Below are positions 51,924 through 64,000 of a DNA stretch of 64,000 nt, piece by piece. The stretch comes from Heracleum sosnowskyi (taxonomy: Eukaryota; Streptophyta; Magnoliopsida; Apiales; Apiaceae). The notes under the pieces are model-generated. The model was given only the letters and a program-made list of their open reading frames with translations, ran no database searches and was not told the DNA's origin. The first letter of the stretch is position 1. Each line of letters begins with the position of its first letter. Both the position numbers and the translations under genes were made by a program. The stretch covers positions 114,104,674-114,168,673 of the forward strand of contig CM061243.1 of NCBI GenBank assembly GCA_030848705.1, given 5' to 3'.

Positions 51924-52320
51924 CATAAACACAGGACGTGGAAGGTATAACCAAACTTTATACAAAAGATTAACCTTGACTTTTGTTAAGGGTCATGGCA
52001 AAACATATCTTAAGAGGGAACTGTATTCTCTTGAATACAAATGGTCAATTTGTATCGGTTGGTTACAACTCGATTTGTGGGATGATGTGTTTGATGCCAA
52101 CATGAGATGAAGTTAATATTTGGCATTCAACACTATTCTTTAAACACTTGGTAAGATTCATTCTTGTACCATTGCACAAACCCATTATTTACTTAAGATT
52201 TCTCATAAGAATCACTACTGACCCAAACTTTAATTTCAACTCATGTTTTGAAATGCATGGCATGTTAATGGAATTCCAATATTTCACTGAAAATGAGGAT
52301 TCACAATTATATAATTAATT
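51924..52320 (-). pseudogene. Helitron helicase fragment 2
   Basis: Second copy of the same region, extending further into the helicase (through the GGCATGTTAATGGAATT block, matching 56802-56820). Together with fragment 1 and their shared left flank it forms a 515-bp tandem duplication (about 51225-51739 and 51740-52254). Confidence 0.85.
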
Positions 52321-52970
52321 TTTTATAAAAAAATTATATAATTGGTTTTATTTAATTATTTACTTAATCGTGACATTATAGTATAATGAACATAGAACTA
52401 ACATAAATAATTTTTTGAGTACATATATGGATGTTCAAACAATATTTTTCGTATAATACACAAATTAATACATATGTCTTATACATATAACTGAGTGATG
52501 GTGAAAGTTAACAGGTCACTAAAATCAATTGATCAGAAAAATTAAACTTTTTTAGTGGTATTTTAAATTCTAAATTCTTGAATAAAATATTTATTATTAT
52601 GAAAAAAATTATAATGGATTCAAATATTTTATTTATTTTACATTTTTTAAAGACAAATTATTATGAATTGTAAACTGGACAAAAAAGTAACAAAACTGAG
52701 AATAGTTACAAAAAAAAATTCCTAAATCAATTGTAAAATAAAAATATGCATAACAAAGTTATTAGGTGTATAATATTATTTTGAAAAATTACAAAATAAA
52801 TAAGAAGATAAGTTCGGACAGCATATCTATCCCAATTAGGTGACTTTTTAAGTTAAAAAGAAAATCTCCATTTGTACTGTACCAAAATCAAGTGAGCAAC
52901 TGTCTTCATCAATTGCCAAATTGGGGAATTCAGAGTTTGATCAATTAAGGAAAAACATCCAAGTACAATC
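52321..52970. other. Upstream region of B3 gene copy 2
   Basis: AT-rich sequence between the helicase fragment and the ATG at 52971. It presumably holds the promoter; no clear TATA box or other feature. Confidence 0.45.
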
Positions 52971-55548
52971 ATGGCGGTTAGTATATATGATTCTTTAAAT
53001 TGCATCATCGTTTTTTCATTAGGTTTTATGTTTGGTGTCGTGATTTAAAAAACGTATTATGGTCGGAGTTAATCTTACTGTCTTCAACTATATTATTCTT
53101 ATTCACGAATATGTAAAATGTTTTTTTAAGTTCTTAGTTAAACTACAAACAATTGCAGTATGGTGGTTCTTTTCTTAAAAAGAACCAAATATATTGATCA
53201 GGAAATTAGATGTCGATGAGTTTAATAATATGGTATATTTTGCAAATTATGACTGAGAGTGGTTATCATAAGTTAGTTAGTGATGATTGTCTACATTGCA
53301 TGTATTAGATGTATAATATTGCTCCTTTTAATGCATAGGATAGAATAATTGGAAAGAGATTAGTACTTTTTTGGTTTTCTCTAATGCATGCATAAGATAT
53401 TATATATTTGATTATACTTATTTTTTATTCTTTAGTTTTTATTAAAACATAGTGGTGTGAATTAGGCAATGTAATGTTCGTATGGATGTTCTAATATTTA
53501 TTGGGCAGGTCTTTATGATTCAGTTCTTTAATGAATTTATATATGATTTAGGATAAGTTCGGAAACTATTAGCGCAAATTATTTCTCTGATTGATGTATA
53601 TGGTCTACTTATATGAATTTTTTTTAATGTTCCATTTTCTGTTTCTAAAAGAAGTAGTGTTATTGTTACGAAGCTTAATTAAAAATTTTAGAGCTCGTGT
53701 AACATGTAGAATGTACTTGATATACTTTTGACATTATAGACGTGTTATTGTATATTAGACTAATATACATTGATCGAATGAGAATATTTTTTGGCTGAAT
53801 GATGTGAAAGTCTGAGAATACTTTCTGATAATAAAAAACCACATAGAAAACTTGTATTATTAGTCTGATATGCTCCACCTAAGCAATCATTTTAGTTTTT
53901 GGGATTTATACTGAAATTATCTCAAATATATATGCAGCGTATTATTCCAAACTATTTCAAATTGAGAGATGTTTGTTCTACAGGTAAACTTTTATAAATG
54001 AGTTTTCCGTAATATAAACATGCTTTGTGTTTTTTGAGTTTAATTAAATAATTTAATGTTTAGGAGAAAGTCGGAAACCACTATCAAGCTTTATAGCTGG
54101 AAATGTGGAAAAGGATGAAGATGGATCATTTGTAAGTTAAATTGTCCAAAAATTATAATTAAAACTAATTAAATACGTTATCTTGTATTATGAGTATTAT
54201 ATGTTTCATTTATGCAGAGAATTCCAACTGCTTTCCTGGAGAAATTTGGTGAAACGCTTTATTACCATTTGTATATTAAAAATGATAATATTATGTGGCA
54301 TGCAATTTATGATAAAGATAGGAAAAAGATTAGTGGTCTTTATGACTTTTTAAGATTCTATGATTTAAGAATGTACTCGGTGGTGGTTTTTGACTATTTC
54401 GGGTGTGGTGACTTTTCTGTGAAATGCTACAAACCTACTGCAACTTCAGTGATTAGTCCAACTATTGAACCTGTTGAATTTTTCGCAAATGAGAACTCAA
54501 TACAGTTGAGGATGGATGAATTTATCTATGGTCAAAATTACTTAGAAGTTGAAAAGTATATAGGATTTGCATCCTATAATGCAGTGAAGCATAATCCGGA
54601 TGAATTTAAAATTGAGGTCACAGTCAGAGAAAACAGGGAGGAAAGGAAAACTCTGGTGATCACTTAATCCATTTATCAGAGATTTCTATATCTGTCAAAT
54701 GTTGCTTCCAACATTTCTTATATATATCTAATACAGATCTTAAACAGAAATTGCAGGCAAATTTAGAGGATCTTTACAAAAATTGGAAAGGAATGGATAA
54801 AATCTTCCTCAGTCTTGGGAAGAGGATGTGGAAAATTGAAGTTCTTTGGGATAATGGTTCGTGTATTTTTGGAAATGGTTGGTATAATCTGTTGAAACAG
54901 TTGGATATTTATACAGGTGATGTTATAGCAATGACTATAGGCGAAACACCTGGACTTGTTTTTTTCTGTATAATTAAAAAGGAAGAGCTCATTGCTGAGA
55001 AAGAAGAAGGTACATTGTCAGTATAAATAATATTTCAATATTGTAAAATATCAAAAAGTGGTTATTTGCATGAAATATAAACATTGATTATGTAAAACAG
55101 GGGAAACTAATGGAAAAAGGTCATTCTACAAAATTCTGCAAGATACAACATTCGAGCATGGATATGTCGTAAGTTTATGATCTAATTTTTCGTATGTTGA
55201 TTGTACATATTCCTTTTGTCATTACAGTCATATCTTTATTATTGAAGTCTTCATTATAGTGAAACTTAATTCTTAAACATTGAATAGGTGTTGCCGATAT
55301 TGATTGGTGCAGAGACAGAAAAAACTCTTTCTGCTATTGAAAAAATACAAATATATGGACAGGAGTGGCAGATAAGATATAATGAAAGATATAGAATCAT
55401 ATATGGTTTAGATAGGGTGATTAAACACTTTAATGTTGAGCTATTTGATAGTATTCATTTTAGCTTTGGAGAGTATGGGGTGCTTTGTGGAAGAATTTTT
55501 AAAAGAGACGGAATAGAAATCATATACTCTAATCCGGGAACAATGTGA
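52971..55548 (+). CDS. Multi-B3-domain protein (REM-like), copy 2, truncated, seven exons
   Basis: Paralogue of the gene at 38480. Exons: 52971-52976, 53938-53983, 54064-54131, 54218-54655, 54748-55009, 55101-55168, 55288-55548, closing to 382 residues. Exon 4 (438 bp), exon 2 (46 bp) and exon 6 (68 bp) are identical in length to copy 1. Three B3-like units: IPTAFLEKFGE (exon 4), LEDLYKNWKGM...FGNGWYNL (exon 5) and VLPILIGAE (exon 7). The tiny two-codon first exon (ATG GCG) is read from continuity of phase. Near 55535-55545 a deletion fuses mid-exon 7 to mid-exon 9 and shifts the frame, giving an early stop. Unlike copy 1, its exons 1-3 read open. Confidence 0.8.
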
Positions 55549-55736
55549 CATTCAGGACTACACGCGGAACTTGGAATATCAGAATTGTTTTAAATAACGG
55601 GAAAGCAAGGTTTTCTGGTGGATGGAGCAAATTTGTCAAAGATCATGAATTGAAGAAACATGACAACTTGTGTTTCACTTTGCGCGAGGAAGCCGACAAC
55701 CCAGTATTTAATATTGAAGTTAATCCAAGAAATTGA
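55545..55736 (+). pseudogene. Orphaned fourth B3 unit of copy 2
   Basis: Encodes the equivalent of the last half-domain of copy 1 (TFRTTRGTWNIRIV ... FSGGWSKF ... FNIEV) in a frame shifted from the main coding sequence, without an intron in between. It is reached only through a frameshift, so is not made as part of the protein. Confidence 0.8.
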
Positions 55737-56318
55737 CTTTTAAGTAGATGTGGTACTGGTCATTTTAACTGTATGATCTTCTCTGTTTTGGTAGTGAAAT
55801 ATTGTGAAGTATGACATTTAAACTTACTTAAAAATAACAATCAAATACATATGTTAACGTATTATTATGGTGTGGTAAGATATCCTTTTTTGACCATGTC
55901 ATTTATATGCCATTGTGTTTTGTATCGAAATGCATATATATTTAACAATCATTTATACTTGAATGAACTTGGTTTATTGATTTTGTAATTATTATTTGAT
56001 ATAATATCTATATTGACTATGAGGATTTTACAATATTGTTAATATACCATTATTTATGCGAATTGACATTTTTAGAATATATTTATGTGGACATCGTAGT
56101 GGATACATAAATAAAATTGATTGAAATGTAGTATAACATTTAAGTTTTGTCACAAAGTAGTGAATACTAATAATCACAAAGTAGACTTTTTTATAGGATG
56201 ATGATAGTATTAATTTACTGACAATGTTGTTTTTGATACTCTGAGATAATATATAAAAAAAATCAATCTCTAAGAAACAAAGTATGCAAAAGTAGCAGTG
56301 TTAAAAAATGCTAAATTA
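55737..56318. other. Intergenic between convergent B3 copy 2 and Rep/helicase
   Basis: AT-rich. I looked here for the hairpin plus CTRRT expected at a Helitron 3' end just past the helicase stop and did not find one. Confidence 0.55.
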
Positions 56319-59300
56319 CTAATCGCCCACAACTGGAAGGTTATAGAAAACCTCATCGAAAACAACATTGGCAGTGAAATTATTGGACTTTCCAGTATCA
56401 GCTTCAATGAGAACATGAAGACCATCAGGAGAAGTTACTCTAGAAACAGCAACGTACAATTGTCCATGAGTGAACACTGGACGTGGAAGGTATAAGCCAA
56501 CTTTATCCAATGATTGTCCTTGACTCTTGTTAATGGTCATCGCAAAACAAATCTGGAGAGGAAATTGAATTCGTTTGAATACAAAAGGCCAATTTGTATC
56601 GGTTGGTTCCATCTCGATCCGTGGGATGAGGTGTTTGGTGCCAACGTGAGATCCGGTTAAAATTTGACATTCGACGCTATTTTTTAAACACTTGGTGAGA
56701 ATCATCCTTGTACCATTACACAGACCCATGATTTGGTTAAGATTTCTCATAAGCATTACCACTGAACCAACTTTCAACTTTAATTCATGTTTCGGGATGC
56801 AGGGCATGTTAATGGAATTTAAATATTCCACTGGAAATGATGCTTCATAATCATCCTCAGTATCTCCATAAATATCATCTATGGAATCCTGACTTAGGTA
56901 AGTATGAATAGTACCTGGGATGAGATCCAAAACATGAGAATTGATGTCGTCAACGATTGCATTTGTGGGAGTAAGAATAGCTCTCTGTCTCAGGTACGTT
57001 TCAGATTTGTAATTTTTAACAAAATCTGGATAAGTGGACTTAACAATGCTCTTTACCGAATCATTGAAATCTCGAATTAAAAATGTTTTGGGAATAACAA
57101 TTTCAGGATCAGAAAAATCATCTTCTGGATGAATATTTTCTACTTTACCATCTCCGACATCAAGAACCCATCTAGAGAACTCTTCAATTCTTTTGTTCTG
57201 AACATCAGAATTACCGGAGCCTAAACGCATATTCTTACGGAGTAAACAAACCTTACAGAAGTTCCATAAATAAGATTGGTTGAGCGATGCATTCACAACT
57301 TCACCTCTGCTTGCCTTAGGAATAACTGGTAATATTTGACGAAAATCTCCTCCAAAAACAACAGTAATACCACCAAATGGAAGATGCTTCTTCTTAGGAT
57401 CAACTGACGACATTATATCTCTGAAACAGCGATCCACAGATTCAAAAGCATAACGATGCTGCATAGGGGCCTCATCCCATATAATCAGGCTGGTTTGTTT
57501 TATCAGCTCAGCAATATCAGAACCATGTTTGATGCTAGCAACTGAATATTGGTCTAATTTAAGAGGAATGTGAAATCTTGAATGTGCAGTCCTACCACCG
57601 GGAAGCAAAACAGCAGCTATTCCTGAAGATGCAACAGGTAATACTATTTTGCCTTCACTACGCATTCGAGCGCATAGTGTTTTCCATAAATAAGTTTTCC
57701 CACATCCACCAGAACCATAAACAAAATACAGACCTCCTCTTCCGGTGTTGACACTTCGTATTACAGAATTATATACATCCAACTGGTCACTATTTAATTT
57801 TGAGAAAAAACTGTCGTGATCAGACGTCATTTTTGCTCTGTTGTATCCTGTTTCTTCATTTATAAGACGGTTACATAGACCATGTAAATATGAATCATCC
57901 GGAAAAGGCATAGTGGAATAATCTCTAAGAGATTTACCAACCTCGTTCAAAAGCTTTTCAACCTCTACAAAAGAAGACAAAAATATATAAAAATCCAGTG
58001 TTTATGTACAGTGAAATATTGAATCTTACTTATTATTGAAGCTAAAAATGCACAAAAATTAAGGATTAAAATAAGTAATTCAGTGCAGAATAATTTTTTT
58101 TATGTCAAAATGAAAATCTAAACATATTTTTGTGTTATTAAAAAGTACCTGCAAGTGTATAATTTTCTAAATCGAATTCAGAGATATTAAGGTTGTGGTT
58201 GTCAGATGCCTTGCGCTTGTAATACAATATATCTTCTGACATAATTTTCCAGTGCTGTGTCCACAATTTTAGAGGATCTGCAACATGGCAATTTGTTAAT
58301 ATATGGACAAACATGGACCTTATCTGTTTTGGCATTCCAGACTGAGCATTTTCCTTAAGTGCCATATGCCACTGATTATCATCTCTAAGCAAACCAAGAG
58401 CATCACATGTTTCTTTAAAAGTATTGTAGACTTTATTTTCTACAGTTCGCAAATCTTTAAATGATGTAGCACCTTTAATCCGCATCAACAACATGCGGAG
58501 ATAAAAAGCTTCACCACTTGATGCATGAACTTCACATAATCTACCAATCACAATCCCTCTTTGCCTTGGCTTCCACCTACATTGTCCTGCTTGCCAAGTA
58601 AAAGCTCTCGGGAATTCCTGGTAAGTGTAGTCTCGAGCCATGGGAAGGTTTTTGTTAGCAATAAACCAAGCTTCCAACTTACTCCTTCTAGAAAGTGCTC
58701 GATCTACAACTTGTTCTAAATTGTCTTTGACACTGAAAGAAACATTCTTGCCTCCTGGAACATGAACTGGCAAGCGAATCACAGCCGGATACCGATAATG
58801 AATATCAAATCCTAATATTCTCCAAGCAGCTTCAGATGCACATACATAACGGCCAGCAAGATAGTGTTTAACTTCATCTACTGGTTTCTTAGAGTTATTC
58901 AAAGAGCCAGACTTATCACATTTTTTGGATTTTAGCAACATGGTAGCATTGTCATGACCTTTCAAACAATATTTGAATAGGTATTTCAAAGATCTTGAAT
59001 TGTTGCAAACCTCAAGATTAATATGACATTGGAAACGAAGAAGCAAATCTCTACAATACGGGACCACGAATCTGTTATTGAGATTATTTTTATTTTTCTG
59101 CACATATCTTTCCATTTTACGTCTTCGATAAACTGGAAATCCGCAATCATCGAAAAATGTATGACCGTTAAACCTGTTTTCAAGAATATAACAAAACATA
59201 TTAGGAAGTTATATTATTTTATTTTTAGTAAAACATATATATATATTAAGAACTTATAAAAAAGAGGGGGAGTCCATTAAGGAAACCCAAGCTCCCAGAT

Positions 59301-62300
59301 GAAGATGTATTATATTAATTAAAAAATGACTAAAATTTTTTACATGGACGATTAACAATTGGAATATTAAAATTTAACTATCATGATATTGATGTGATAT
59401 TTCATACAAACCTTTTTGGGAAATGACGTATACATTTGCCATTTGACATGCAAGGAGAATATGAAAAATCTTTTCCACAGGGCCCATGAATCATATAATT
59501 TTTAACTGCATTGTATCCAAGTGGATCAGATTTCTCATCTGGTATTTCAGCGGATATAATTTCATCAATTTCTTGTGTACTTTTTGGACGATCATCAGGA
59601 TGAAGCCAAACTAACATATGTGCGTGAGGAAGTCCACGTTTTTGAAACTCGATGACATACATAACTGTAATAAAATATAATGATCACAGTGTTTTGTTTA
59701 CAAAAGATGTGATGGAATTATATGGGAATGCAAAAGATATATTATACCTCCAATACACCGGCCAAAATATTTTTTATTCTTTATCAAATCAACCAACTGG
59801 TCCAACTTCATCTTGAATACTCTAGCAACAACATCTGGAGAATCAGAAACAGATACACCTGGAATATTGTCAACCATACGCTGAATTTCTGGCCATTTCG
59901 TGTTGCACGTCATTGTGAGAAAAAAGGAAGGATGACCAATTGAGCGACAAATAGCAAGAGAATCTTTGAAATATTGCGACATATATCGCCTAGACCCAGT
60001 GAATGTAGCGGGCAAAATTACATTTTTACCAATACATGAAGGATCTGAATCACCTTTACGTAAAGAATCACGTATAGATTTATACAAATCTGAACGAATG
60101 GTTTTCTGATGAGTCTTTACCCAATCAAGTCTGTATTGCTCTACGGCAGTAAAGGCATCAACAACGTATTGTTGCCAGAGACGTCCGCTCTGATGTGGAG
60201 TAAGACCTGCACATATTAGAATTATGTATAAAGTACGTTAGTATTTAATATCTATACTAAGAAAATTTATTATATGTTACGTGAAAATAACAAAAATAAT
60301 CTATTACAAACATTAGTGTATTAAAATATTTACCTTCATTGGGTCTAATCATTAGTTTGTAAGCATAGAATTCTCTCATAGATATATATACTCCCTATGC
60401 TTATGTTCCTCTTCTGGTTCTCCATTTTCATCTGTTTTATTTGGTTGATTCTTCTTTTCTTTCAAGTTTAATGGAATTTCAAGATGAAATCCATCGTCAC
60501 CGTTAGGAAACAAAAGTGGATATTGCAGTTGCATAAAATGAACATTGGTCTCGAAAATACGTTTCAATTTTTTGTTCTTTTTTTGAACTATATCCCTCCA
60601 TCCACATGTATTCTGGAGATCTCCAACTATTAATGCACCCACTTCATCAGATGGTGCAACCGGATTTGGACGGCCTGATGCTGATGAAGAAGAAACTAAC
60701 AACAATTTAACATCTTCTGGATTGTCATCTTTGAATCTATCTCTTGCCATGCGAAATGACTGTACCAGATTGTTGTTTTCATCAAGCATTAACAACAACC
60801 CATGTACAATATCTGGATCAGCACCATCACTTCCAGGTATAACATTTAACCTGTTCTCTAGTTCATTGTCAGTATCATAAACATAGAGTTGGCAGTATTT
60901 CGGGGTTTCACCATTAACTGGACAAATGCTTCCTATTAAATGGTAATTCTGGCCTTGTAGTTTAAAAGTGTATGGAGCTCTACCCTTGTTGATTTTGTTA
61001 TCAATTTTTCCACCCAAAGATGTAAATGCAAACATAGAATTATATATTCTTATATTTTTCTTGTAATGAGCAGTTTTAGAACCTCCAGACAATAACTCAG
61101 CTAAAAAAGGAGGAGGTTGTCTTTCTGGTGGCAACTCTACCTGGCCATTTTTGCAACACAATGAAAATGTAGGGCTTTGATATTTGTTAGATTTGTTATT
61201 CCTCTCGGCATTCCACATCACAGCTTTGCATTTTGTGCAAACCTTATCTGGGTAACCAAGATCAAGGTATCCCGTCCAAAGGTCTGTTACAATATGAAAA
61301 TGCATTAAAATAGATAATATTTTTACAGAACTAATCATTACTGTTATCTATCTAATATAATAGATTCCTGGTATAACATTACATAATAATTCAAATAAAC
61401 GACAATTAAACAATACCTTGGTCTAACATTTCATAATCAAATTCATCATTGTCATTGGCATACTGAGAAGGAATTGCTAAATAGAAAAAATGCAAATTGG
61501 TTATTATGTAGTCATTGAACAAACGAAAAATATATCTTATGCGTATAGTAAAAACATCAATTAACATACAATCTGTGTCATCATCATCGGAGTAAATTGG
61601 TTCTTGCAAATCTGCAATATTTATGATGAATCTTGATAAATCCAAACATCAACAATTAAGTTTAAATAAATAAAAATAAATAATAAGTTGTCAAAGTACG
61701 TAGTATGATACCTGAATCACCGTCATCAGGCTCGTCATTCGCCTCATTAAAACTGTCCAATAAGTTCTTTGTTGTAGAATCATTTTTTTTAATATTATTC
61801 GTCTTGCTATTGGATTGAGGAATATCTTCAAAACCTGTAATAGAATTACAATTTTATTAATACAAAATGATAAATGCAAAACAACAGTATATAAAAAAAA
61901 CAAAAAAACAATTAATGGGAAAAACTTACATGATTTATTCGAGTTGGATATAATGGAAGTAGGCAACTGAAATAAAGGTATATTCATACGTCTGTCTTGC
62001 ATATTGTTTGACTTTTCGACTCTTGATATTGGAGGTGATAAGCCTAAAGGAAAAAAGGTGTATGGATGCATAATATCAAAATCTAAATGAAATCAATGTT
62101 TAATAAATGCATGATATAAAAATACGAAAACATACGTGGTACATTAGAATGTGAAATGGTGGAAAGTGGCATTTGGAAATCTGGATTGCTCAGTTGAACC
62201 ATTTGTTTGTTTTTTGATCTACGCAAATCAAAACCTGGTTTGGGAATATTCTCTGCAAAACAATAAAAAAAACAATCTTTTATAATAAAGTTTAAAAACG

Positions 62301-63701
62301 GAAATTATTTTCAAAATTTTAAACAAACAAATTGCGATATTGAACCTGTCAAATTGGATTTCGTCAAATGTTGACTTGTAGCAGATTTAGTCAGGTAACT
62401 TGAAGGAACAGTATTAGATAGAGCTGATGGGTGAACAGTGTATTTCAAATTGAATTAAGCTATTATCCAAACATATATTATTAAATTGAAACAAATGCAG
62501 ACATGATTATTTACAAACCTTTAACTTGAATAAAATAGTTAGAACATACCAGACAAATCTACATTATGTAGTCTCCTGGCAGCCGGAGAAGGGAGTCTCA
62601 CTGATCTATCAATATCGAGGCTTTGTTCTTTCATGGAAAATAAGATAAAATTGAAATTTATGCATCTATTAATGTGTATATCTATTACTTAATAATTAAT
62701 CAAGAATGAGTTATACCGATCAGGATAGAAGACGCATAATGCAAATTTAACGGAGTAGTGTCCTTCATTGTTGAATTAGGAACATGGCTTAAACCTGCTT
62801 CAAATAAGTCAATAACATGGTATCATGTGTAATAGGTAATAAGTATTACAATTTCTAAGATCAAAATGTAAATTCATTGATAAATTACCTGAATGAGGGA
62901 TCGATGGACTATTGATAAATTTTTCAGTAAATTTAGAACCAAAAACACATTTTCTTTGCCTATTTTGTAAACTGTTATTCTCTAAAACTGAAAGTGGCCT
63001 CATAGAATGCCCTGAAACAGAAGAAAAGGAAAAAAAATAAGAAACAAATTAAATATTATGTAAAAACAGTTGTAAATCCATGGTCTTACTACAACATATA
63101 CCTAAGAGAGGTGTGTTATTTTACGTATTAAGACTCACCAATGCTCGTATTCTGGCAGCTCGGAGTATTAGGATTACAATTCTCTGAGCCATTTAAACTC
63201 AAAGATTGTCTTGGATGCGAAGTGGGAGATGTAAACTTATGAATAGGATTCATGCGGCCTATAGGACCTGCAATACACATATATAAGTATGATATATCAA
63301 TATAATCTCAACCAAATAATGAATGAATCGAATCTAGCATAAAAAAATTGTAGAGTAATAAGTATTCTTACTGTGGCCATCATTTGAAGGGACATCATAT
63401 TGCAGAGCTTGAGATATTAGGGTAGAATTCTTACCAGAAGGATTTGTAGGACGCTTACAATCTATATTAAAACATTTACAAAAAGTAACATTACCATTAA
63501 TTCTAAAAATACTATAGGAAAACAAAACTTCTTGATTATGGGTATACTTATTTATCTTGTTTTGGATATGAAGGAGAGTGGTTAGACATGTGTGGTCTTT
63601 TAAAACCTATACAGTAAGGTAATAATTGTCAGTGTTCATACAAATCTAAAAACGTAAGTCCATCAAAAAATAGAAAACAAACCTTTTCCATTATCATCCA
63701 T
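56319..63701 (-). CDS. Helitron Rep/helicase transposase, multi-exon, with a frameshift
   Basis: Rolling-circle transposase: HUH nuclease (Rep) plus PIF1-type helicase. Main exons: about 60334-61283, 59748-60206, 59412-59664, 58149-59173, 56319-57964. Rep shows FLTMTCNTKWPEI, the HUH motif PHAHM (59615-59629) and the two-tyrosine motif YLFKYCLKG (58969-58983). The helicase has Walker A GSGGCGKT (57693-57716), Walker B IIWDEAP, GGDFRQILPV and MTINKSQGQSLDKV ... QLYVAVSRV, all intact. Upstream, 61420-63701 encodes an acidic, low-complexity N-terminal extension through many short exons from ATG 63701; one junction near 63560 could not be resolved and may hold a stop. A TA-repeat frameshift at 60382-60390 ends the Rep frame early, so this copy appears inactive. 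Confidence 0.88.
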
Positions 63702-64000
63702 TGAAGCATAAAGTATGAAAATAAGTTTTGGTTACGTCTAAACAACAGCCATTAACATGTAGTCCGAACAAATGATCTCGATTTCAAAATCTTCAGTTAT
63801 GCTAAAATTGCGGAAAATTTGTTTAGAAGTTAAAATTCAAATCATTGATAACAATGTGATAAAAATGGCATGATTGATGGGATAATTATTCATGTTCGCT
63901 TGTCTGTTTGAAAGTGTATGTAGGATGGTATACCCATACCCGTTGGATAGTCCAATTCCCGACCCGTTAACCCAAATTTGGAGTGGAATTTACAGGAAAG
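63702..64000. other. Upstream region of Rep/helicase, window edge
   Basis: About 300 bases upstream of the Rep start. A Helitron 5' end (TC after A) is not recognisable here. Confidence 0.5.

Larger units (their letters stand above)
37799..64000 (-). mobile_element. Candidate giant Helitron (or Helitron nest) with RPA-like and B3 cargo
   Basis: From right to left it holds Rep/helicase, a B3 gene (antisense), helicase fragments, three RPA70-like genes, a second B3 gene (antisense), and a 3' hairpin with CTAGT. RPA-like genes travelling with Rep/helicase are established for plant Helitrons; B3 genes are not, to my knowledge. The 5' TC end is not seen and probably lies beyond the window. The single-element reading is inference; a stack of two related elements is the main alternative. 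Confidence 0.4.

Noticed and set aside
55737..56318. Helitron 3' end just after the helicase stop
   Set aside because: No GC-rich hairpin followed by CTRRT could be found on the minus strand here.

Overview
This is nuclear DNA of a dicot plant. It is AT-rich and gene-sparse, its genes are split by GT-AG introns, and it holds single-copy plant genes (pectin methylesterase, a SKU5-type protein, trehalose-6-phosphate phosphatase, a BAG7-type co-chaperone) between dense transposon remains. The sequence does not let me name the species. Exon boundaries below were read by eye from splice sites, reading phase and protein-family continuity; no transcript evidence was available.

Left part (1-31.3 kb). 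1-3666 is the 5' end of a decayed Ty3/gypsy retrotransposon on the minus strand (5' LTR, primer-binding site, gag with zinc knuckle, protease). Then come four ordinary host genes: a two-exon pectinesterase with inhibitor pro-region (5143-7273, +), a nine-exon SKU5-like GPI-anchor candidate (7901-11649, -), an eleven-exon trehalose-6-phosphate phosphatase with a long 5'UTR intron (15019-17566, -), and a three-exon BAG7-like gene (27854-31119, -). Between them lie a hAT-like non-autonomous element (12442-13035) and a near-perfect 2.08-kb tandem duplication (22792-26943).

Middle (31.3-38 kb). No convincing gene. There are three Helitron 3' ends here (hairpin plus CTAGT, all on the minus strand; a weaker one lies at 21.07 kb) and a clean solo LTR with a 5-bp target duplication, which carries a 25-bp tandem repeat.

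Right part (37.8-64 kb) is the most interesting. In minus orientation it has a Helitron Rep/helicase gene (56319-63701), helicase fragments (about 51.4-52.3 kb), three RPA70-like single-strand-DNA-binding genes (42-50.5 kb) and a hairpin-CTAGT Helitron terminus at 37799. Interleaved on the opposite strand are two paralogous multi-B3-domain genes (38480-41290, 52971-55548). I infer one very large Helitron, or a nest of related ones, carrying RPA-like and B3 genes as cargo. Several components are damaged: a dinucleotide frameshift in Rep, a deletion-frameshift in one B3 gene, an apparent stop in the other, and a length-preserving phenylalanine-rich block in one RPA gene. This copy is therefore probably no longer autonomous as read here.
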